Part shown: one piece after another, positions 30,786-34,925 of the stretch
Position numbering within the stretch: the first letter of the stretch is position 1
Layout of the letters: the number at the start of each line of letters is the position of its first letter
NCBI GenBank assembly: GCA_900553895.1
Contig: USFB01000020.1
Coordinates: 1-34,925, forward strand
Direction: 5' to 3'
DNA length: 34,925 nt
Source: an uncultured bacterium
Lineage (GTDB): Bacteria > Cyanobacteriota > Vampirovibrionia > Gastranaerophilales > Gastranaerophilaceae
The notes under the pieces: model-generated
The model's input: the letters and a program-made list of their open reading frames with translations, nothing else
Told to the model about the DNA's origin: nothing
Database searches by the model: none
Program-made: the position numbers and the translations under genes

Positions 30786-30857
30786 AGTGAGACGAGCCGT
30801 TTACAAGATATACCAACTGCGCATCACAAATAAGACAATTAAATAACATGGGTGCGT
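30786..30857 (+). repeat. tRNA-flank repeat, copy 2, running into tRNA-Lys
   Basis: Same 72 bp as 30650-30721 with two differences. Its last eight bases are the true 5' end of the tRNA. The 64 bp between the copies contain tRNA-like pieces (GTTGACT...GTCAA, GAGTTCGAGC), as if derived from a decayed tRNA copy. Spacer 30570-31064 holds these repeats, the tRNA and its terminator. Confidence 0.85.
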
Positions 30858-30925
30858 GGCGCAGTTGGTAGCGCAGTTGACTCTTAATCAATTGGTCGAG
30901 GGTTCGAGTCCCTCCACACCCACCA
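30850..30925 (+). tRNA. tRNA-Lys (anticodon CUU), CCA encoded
   Basis: 76 nt folding as a cloverleaf: acceptor GGGTGCG/CACACCC with a C6-A67 mismatch, D-arm GCGCAGTTGGTAGCGC, anticodon arm GTTGA-CTCTTAA-TCAAT (anticodon CTT), T-arm GAGGG-TTCGAGT-CCCTC, discriminator A, encoded CCA. The anticodon stem matches bacterial tRNA-Lys. Followed by a strong terminator. Confidence 0.95.
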
Positions 30926-30928
30926 TTT

Positions 30929-30957
30929 AAAAAGGACTTCTTTGAAAGTCCTTTTTT
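30929..30957 (+). terminator. Intrinsic terminator of tRNA-Lys
   Basis: AAAGGACTT (30931-30939) / AAGTCCTTT (30946-30954) with a T-run, beginning right after the CCA end. Confidence 0.9.
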
Positions 30958-31064
30958 ATTTTTAATACACTTTTTACATTCAAGTTTTTCAAAAATACAG
31001 TTGCCATTTTTTGGTACGGATTTGTTTTATAATAACAATATAAAGATCAAACAAGGAGTGCATA

Positions 31065-31256
31065 ATGGATTATGAAGAACTTGCAGAAAAAAATATAATG
31101 CGGGATTATATGATGAAGCTATTATTATATGAACTATTATTTTCTGGATTACTTTCTATATCAATATTTAAATATTTAAGTGGCTTTATCGTAATCTCCA
31201 ATTTCATCTGCAGAATAAGCAAATTTGAAATAATAGATTTCGTATTCTGGATTTAA
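31065..31256 (+). CDS. Possible small membrane protein, may be a gene fragment
   Basis: 63 codons starting MDYEELAEKNIMRDYMMKLL, then hydrophobic. Supported by a good AAGGAG ribosome site 7 nt upstream and a TATAAT at 31028-31033. From about 31176 onward it runs antisense to a TPR-like remnant, so the C-terminal third may be accidental read-through and the real gene truncated by the same rearrangement. Confidence 0.35.
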   Translation: MDYEELAEKNIMRDYMMKLLLYELLFSGLLSISIFKYLSGFIVISNFICRISKFEIIDFVFWI

Positions 31257-31390
31257 TTCTAAAACCTTATTCCAGTCATTAACCGCTTTTTGATAATTTT
31301 CGCATTTATAATAAGCATCTGTGCGATTGTCATAATACAGAGGTTTGCTAGTGTCTAACTCGATAGCTTTTGAGATATAACTTTGTTTGG
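31176..31390 (-). pseudogene. C-terminal remnant of a TPR protein
   Basis: Minus-strand frame ending in TAA at 31176-31178 translates to SKAIELDTSKPLYYDNRTDA, YYKCENYQKAVNDWNKVLEL, NPEYEIYYFKFAYSADEIGD and YDKAT: two clear tetratricopeptide repeats with a natural stop but no start. It is in a different frame from the DUF4145-like gene that runs into it, so the junction near 31385-31400 looks like a deletion fusing two genes. Confidence 0.65.
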
Positions 31391-31708
31391 ATTAGTTAGT
31401 CTATCTTTTTTATAGTGGGAGGCACAATTACCTTTTGTTCTGATTTCAAAGAAATCATCCCAAAATTCTTCATTATCAAAATATTTTTTAAATTTAATTC
31501 TCTTTGCTTTTTCAAAAAGCGAGGTGTGCTCTTCAAATTTGATATTATAATAGTCGCAAAAATCTTCGATTTCAATTTCTAAAGCTTTTCTACATTCTTG
31601 AGGAATTTGTTTATACATTCCTTTTTTGTATAAGTTTTCAACTTCACACACACATGCATATAATTCATCCAAATTTTTTTCTTTTAAAAATCTATAATTA
31701 TCTTCCAT
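31355..31708 (-). CDS. Truncated DUF4145/HEPN-like protein
   Basis: 117 aa. MEDNYRFLKEKNLDELYACV at the start and FFEIRTKGNCASHYKK near the end (~86-101) match the 'N-F-x-F-L...' opening and the 'I-R-x-x-G-N-x-A-x-H' signature of DUF4145 domains, found at the N-terminus of type I restriction HsdR-like and other nuclease or helicase proteins. The last ~14 residues (NPNKVISQKLSS) come from out-of-frame reading of the TPR remnant, so the gene has probably lost its 3' part. AAGGAT ribosome site. Function of the remnant, if any, unknown. Confidence 0.55.
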   Translation of the reverse strand: MEDNYRFLKEKNLDELYACVCEVENLYKKGMYKQIPQECRKALEIEIEDFCDYYNIKFEEHTSLFEKAKRIKFKKYFDNEEFWDDFFEIRTKGNCASHYKKDRLTNPNKVISQKLSS

Positions 31709-31766
31709 TTTACAATCCTTAATTTAGCTATAAATTATCATGAATAGGTGAGTTTTACAAATATTC

Positions 31767-32162
31767 TTAATACCATTCAGGATAATAAAAATGTTTAGCT
31801 TCTTGAATTGTTTTAAAGCATGGAGTTTCGCTTCCTTCCCCGCCATCAGGTATTGGTTCGAAGCTATTACCTACTTGTTGCATGATTTTATGGTGTCCTA
31901 CATAATGTCCGATTGGCGTGTATAGAACATATCTATACCCGTAAGCAGGGCTTTTTTTATCATAAATTGCCACGATTTTTTCAGAAACTTGTTCGTTGCG
32001 TTCTGCATAACTTTTGTAGTTAGGAGTAATCCAAACAGTATTACCTTTAAAATCTCTTACCTTTTGTTGCTGTTTGTTAAAATCGTATGCAAAGGAAGAT
32101 GATTTGCAAAATAATATTAGAATTAAAACTAAAAATATCTTTTTTATCTTATTTCTGCTCAT
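31767..32162 (-). CDS. Small secreted hypothetical protein
   Basis: 131 aa with a signal peptide (KIKKIFLVLILILFCKSSSFA, cleavage before YDF). The mature ~105 residues are Tyr/Lys-rich and hold GYRYVLYTPIGHYVGHHKIM, EPIPDGGEGSETPC and a C-terminal HFYYPEWY. No family recognised. GGAG ribosome site before the ATG. Flanked by gene remnants on one side and a terminator for the mutase on the other, so probably transcribed alone. Confidence 0.7.
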   Translation of the reverse strand: MSRNKIKKIFLVLILILFCKSSSFAYDFNKQQQKVRDFKGNTVWITPNYKSYAERNEQVSEKIVAIYDKKSPAYGYRYVLYTPIGHYVGHHKIMQQVGNSFEPIPDGGEGSETPCFKTIQEAKHFYYPEWY

Positions 32163-32232
32163 AATTTCACTCCATGTTAATTGTAGATATAAATCTAAAT
32201 CTTGTCAATTTTGGGCACGTTTTAGTTAAATA

Positions 32233-32266
32233 AAAGTGGGAAATTGCATTAGCAATTTCCCACTTT
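32233..32266 (-). terminator. Terminator of the phosphohexomutase gene
   Basis: Perfect 15-bp stem AAAGTGGGAAATTGC / GCAATTTCCCACTTT, loop ATTA, followed on the minus strand by TATTTAAC. Lies 19 nt past the stop at 32285. Confidence 0.75.
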
Positions 32267-32284
32267 AGATTTTCTATTTATTGA

Positions 32285-34546
32285 TTAAAATTTATATTCA
32301 GGAATTACAAACACTTCATTATTTGCGTCTTTTTCTACAAATTGCAAATAATAATCTAAAGCTTTTTCCTTAGAATTTTCATAAAATTCATCAGAAATAA
32401 GTTCTTTATGTAATTCAGTTCTATCGCCTGAATAATTGCCCAAAACTCTTGAGAATTTTTCAATCATTTCAAGGTTTTCTCCGCCTGCATAAGCTTTTGT
32501 TTTAGCATCTGTTCCTGATGGTCTGATTTCAACATATTTATCAGTGAATTCTAAATATGTGCCGTCACCAACGAATTTAACGGATTTTAAATTATCAAAA
32601 CTTAATTCTGCAAACGCACCATTAAGAACTTTTTTCACGGCATTAATATCTGCAATACCTTCTCTTACTGCAATTGCAAGTGATAAGAAGAACAAATCAT
32701 TTTTAGTTCTTTGTTTTTCACCTTCAACTTTTGCGAGTTTAAGTTTTTCAATATCAGGTTCTGATTCGTTGTAATAAGCGATATCTTCTCTAACGTCGTA
32801 TTTTGCAATGATATTGTTTTCATCAAAAATTTCTACCAAATATTCAGAAAGAGTTTTGTTATCTTCTTCCAACTTAGCAGCAAGCGCAGACGCTACAATA
32901 ATAGCTTCTGTCGCACTCTTTTCACGCATTGCGATTGCTTTTCTACCGGCTAAAGATTCAATTAAGTCTTCTGAACCCATAATCATACCGCCTGATTCTT
33001 CGCCGCCGAAGATTAATCTTGGTTGAACGCCCAAATTGATTGAATTACCGAATACGTCATCCACAACAACTTCTTTATCAGGATTGTTTTTAAGTTGCAA
33101 TTCAACTTTCTTCATAATGTTTGCAATTTCTTTAAAACCGACAGGAACGTTTACAACTTTGATTCCGTGTGATTTTGCCCATTCATCCCAGCTAAGAGCA
33201 GAAGCAGTTGTCTTAATCATAAATCTTGGGTGGTTTTTGAATTTGCCGTGTGATTTAAGTTGTTTAACACGATAGTTCATAAGCATTAAGAACGCTTGGT
33301 TTGCACTGTATACAGTCAAAATTCTGCTTTCATTAAGTTTGATATAAGAAATACCGTAATCATCAAGCATAGGTTCGTTTCCGATAGCTTCAATTTGGCA
33401 AACAGTTAATCTGTCGTGGTCAGGGTCTGTAATCAAAACAATTGTTCCCAAAGGACAATCAGCAAGAACTTTTTCATAATGCAAAGATTCAATTACAGGG
33501 AAGAATTTTTCTCCGTTTGGTCTTTTTGCTAAAACAGTTGCATCTACTGAATAATCATAGAAGCATTTGTTACCTTTAGGGTCTGTATCGTATTTACCGA
33601 TTGAATGGAAAAACGGATCTTCTTCTGTATTATTCCAAACGTATTTGTCTTGAATGTCTAATTTTTCTAAAACTCTGCTCAATGTTCTATATGCACAACC
33701 ACCAACACATTCAACAAACAATTTTGATTTCATCTTTTTAACGCTGTCTAAATTTTGTGCAACGCCTGATTTTAAATATTCAACATATAAATCAACGCCG
33801 TCATTAAGTTTTGACATGATTTCTTCATCAATTAACGCATCATTTTTTGCTGCGATTTTGATTTGATAAGAACCTTCTTTTTCAACAATATCAAAAATTT
33901 CTTGAATTTTGTTTACAAATTCTAAAGATTCTTCAGGTAAATATTGGCTACCTTGAGAGTTTAAATCTTTTGTCGCAGTTTTAACCGAAATACCGTGGCT
34001 TGAAGTTATGTATTCACCGCCAACAAGGTCTAATTTAAACGCCAAGAATGAAGCCAGCCATATTGGAATAGTTCTTCTTTCTTTTGGCGTAAGTGTTTTA
34101 ATACCTTGTGCAGCTTGAATACGAGCAATTGCATCAAGATATAATTCTGAATTGTATCTAACTTCACTACCAACAAGTTTTAGAACCTGTTTACCTTCGT
34201 ATTTTTCACGCGCAACAAGAGCTTTTGCTAAAGTTGCAAGCACAATTCCTACAAGGTTAATAGGGAATCTTGTATCTTGTGGGAACAAAATATTTTGAGG
34301 TCCGCGAATACCTGCAGTTGAAACTTTTGCTTCTTTTGAATAATTAGCAAACCATTCAAGAAGATTTAAACCTTCAGGGTTTTCTTCCGAATGTGGATAA
34401 AGGTGTGCTTTTTTAAGCGTAAAAGTGAATTCTCCTTCATTATCAAAATTTAATAAATCAGAATTTTTTATATAATCAGGAGTTTTTTCAAAAACATTTT
34501 TGAACAACTCTTTTTCAAGTTCACAGCTTGGTTCTCTTTTTAACAT
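32285..34546 (-). CDS. Long alpha-D-phosphohexomutase (phosphoglucomutase/phosphomannomutase type)
   Basis: 753 aa, well above the usual 450-580 for this superfamily. All four active-site loops are present but altered: STAGIRGP near the N-terminus (76-83), phosphoserine loop ITSSHGISVKT (180-190, Ser183; usual form TASHNP), metal loop TDPDHDR (373-379; usual DPDGDR), sugar loop FGGEESGGM (513-521), phosphate loop RPSGTDAK (675-682). VPVGFKEI (467-474) is like phosphoglucomutases. Extra length sits mainly between the serine and metal loops (~190-370) and before the last domain. Probably interconverts hexose 1- and 6-phosphates in the cytoplasm; substrate unclear. ATG follows AGGAGA. The TGA/TAA context and terminator indicate a single-gene unit. 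Confidence 0.88.
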   Translation of the reverse strand: MLKREPSCELEKELFKNVFEKTPDYIKNSDLLNFDNEGEFTFTLKKAHLYPHSEENPEGLNLLEWFANYSKEAKVSTAGIRGPQNILFPQDTRFPINLVGIVLATLAKALVAREKYEGKQVLKLVGSEVRYNSELYLDAIARIQAAQGIKTLTPKERRTIPIWLASFLAFKLDLVGGEYITSSHGISVKTATKDLNSQGSQYLPEESLEFVNKIQEIFDIVEKEGSYQIKIAAKNDALIDEEIMSKLNDGVDLYVEYLKSGVAQNLDSVKKMKSKLFVECVGGCAYRTLSRVLEKLDIQDKYVWNNTEEDPFFHSIGKYDTDPKGNKCFYDYSVDATVLAKRPNGEKFFPVIESLHYEKVLADCPLGTIVLITDPDHDRLTVCQIEAIGNEPMLDDYGISYIKLNESRILTVYSANQAFLMLMNYRVKQLKSHGKFKNHPRFMIKTTASALSWDEWAKSHGIKVVNVPVGFKEIANIMKKVELQLKNNPDKEVVVDDVFGNSINLGVQPRLIFGGEESGGMIMGSEDLIESLAGRKAIAMREKSATEAIIVASALAAKLEEDNKTLSEYLVEIFDENNIIAKYDVREDIAYYNESEPDIEKLKLAKVEGEKQRTKNDLFFLSLAIAVREGIADINAVKKVLNGAFAELSFDNLKSVKFVGDGTYLEFTDKYVEIRPSGTDAKTKAYAGGENLEMIEKFSRVLGNYSGDRTELHKELISDEFYENSKEKALDYYLQFVEKDANNEVFVIPEYKF

Positions 34547-34615
34547 AATTCTCTCCTATCTGTCAGGGTATATTATAACATAAATACTGTTAAATAGTGA
34601 TATTTAAGATAAAAT

Positions 34616-34642
34616 AAAGGCGCAGCCGAAGGCTGCGCCTTT
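34616..34642 (-). terminator. Intrinsic terminator of rpsA
   Basis: Perfect stem AAAGGCGCAGCC / GGCTGCGCCTTT with a 3-base loop, followed on the minus strand by TATTTTATCTTAA. Lies 24 nt past the rpsA stop. Confidence 0.8.
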
Positions 34643-34666
34643 ACCAAAATTAACAATTCAAAAAAA

Positions 34667-34925
34667 CTATTTTTGAATATCCTTAACAGACAAAGCGATT
34701 CTGTGTTCTTTTGGAGTGAATTTCTTAATAAGAACGTCAACTTCTGAACCAACTTTGAACATGTTGAACGGATTTACATTTTCATCAGACATTTCTGAAA
34801 CAGGCAATAATGCTTCAACACCAGGGAAGATGTTAATGAATGCGCCAAAAGTAGTAACTTTGTTTACAGTACCTTTAACGATTTGACCTTCTTCAAATTG
34901 TCCTTCGATTTGTTGCCAAGGATTT
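34667..34925 (-). CDS. rpsA: 30S ribosomal protein S1, C-terminal S1 domain (partial)
   Basis: Minus-strand frame open to the window edge, ending in TAG at 34667-34669; 86 codons visible. NPWQQIEGQFEEGQIVKGTV, then NKVTTFGAFINIFPGVEALL and PVSEMSDENVNP form one OB-fold S1 domain, with the 'P-W-x-x-I' lead-in and 'F-G-A-F-I...G-V-E' core typical of ribosomal S1 repeats; it ends RIALSVKDIQK. S1 binds mRNA on the 30S subunit. The upstream domains are outside the window. Other S1-domain proteins are possible, but the PW-x-x-I linker favours RpsA. Confidence 0.85.
   Translation of the reverse strand, partial: NPWQQIEGQFEEGQIVKGTVNKVTTFGAFINIFPGVEALLPVSEMSDENVNPFNMFKVGSEVDVLIKKFTPKEHRIALSVKDIQK

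Overview
The window is an AT-rich, gene-dense bacterial chromosome segment of mostly core genes, with a set of lineage-type hypothetical genes and many intergenic palindromic repeats. The best fit is an uncultured Gram-negative-enveloped bacterium of the Melainabacteria/Vampirovibrionia side of the cyanobacterial phylum, possibly gut Gastranaerophilales. This is inferred from the FtsZ and MraY sequence style, a TolC-like outer-membrane efflux protein, the AT bias and the style of the hypothetical proteins. No database search was possible, so the placement is provisional.

Layout. 1-2.6 kb: end of an unidentified gene, ftsZ with a structured leader, and a secreted WG-repeat protein. 2.7-5.4 kb: zinc-ribbon protein, leuD and dnaN on the minus strand, separated by dispersed repeats. 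5.5-8.4 kb: DAHP synthase, a small secreted protein, yidD, a phosphomevalonate-kinase-like P-loop kinase, and a 25-residue hydrophobic peptide gene with an apparent antisense promoter (candidate type I toxin-antitoxin module). 8.4-17.6 kb: comF, a SIS-domain protein and mraY, interleaved with lineage-type genes: a 456-aa membrane protein, a four-gene operon (two 73-aa peptides, one ending in Cys-Cys-Asn, a PlsC-like acyltransferase and an HExxH metallopeptidase), a protein of five helix-turn-helix units, and a 423-aa single-TM protein flanked by inverted copies of one repeat. 17.8-24.2 kb: recN behind a TPR gene with a very acidic tail, a possible CheD-like protein, tgt, ndk and a small membrane protein. 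24.4-30 kb: tolC-like gene with an operator over its -35 box, ClC antiporter with CBS domains, and an operon of a hypothetical gene with adenine deaminase. 30-34.9 kb: small charged protein, tRNA-Lys(CUU) preceded by a partly duplicated tRNA-flank unit, gene remnants, a long phosphohexomutase, and the 3' end of rpsA.

What ties the window together. (1) Five hypothetical proteins between 8.4 and 15.9 kb share a short N-terminal motif, Phe-x-[Ala/Ser/Glu]-[Arg/Lys/Ser/Thr], within the first ~30 residues, resembling a sorting or processing tag. (2) Four hypothetical genes share promoter-proximal elements in pairs (a 16-mer upstream of 17595 and 30186; an 11-mer upstream of 9740 and 24203). (3) Five genes have a -10 box ending only 6-8 nt before the ATG and no Shine-Dalgarno, as expected for leaderless mRNAs. 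(4) Intergenic spaces carry at least five families of palindromic repeats, some nested. The most promising candidates for something undescribed are the 8.02-8.29 kb peptide/antisense locus and the 13.8-11.86 kb peptide/acyltransferase/metallopeptidase operon.
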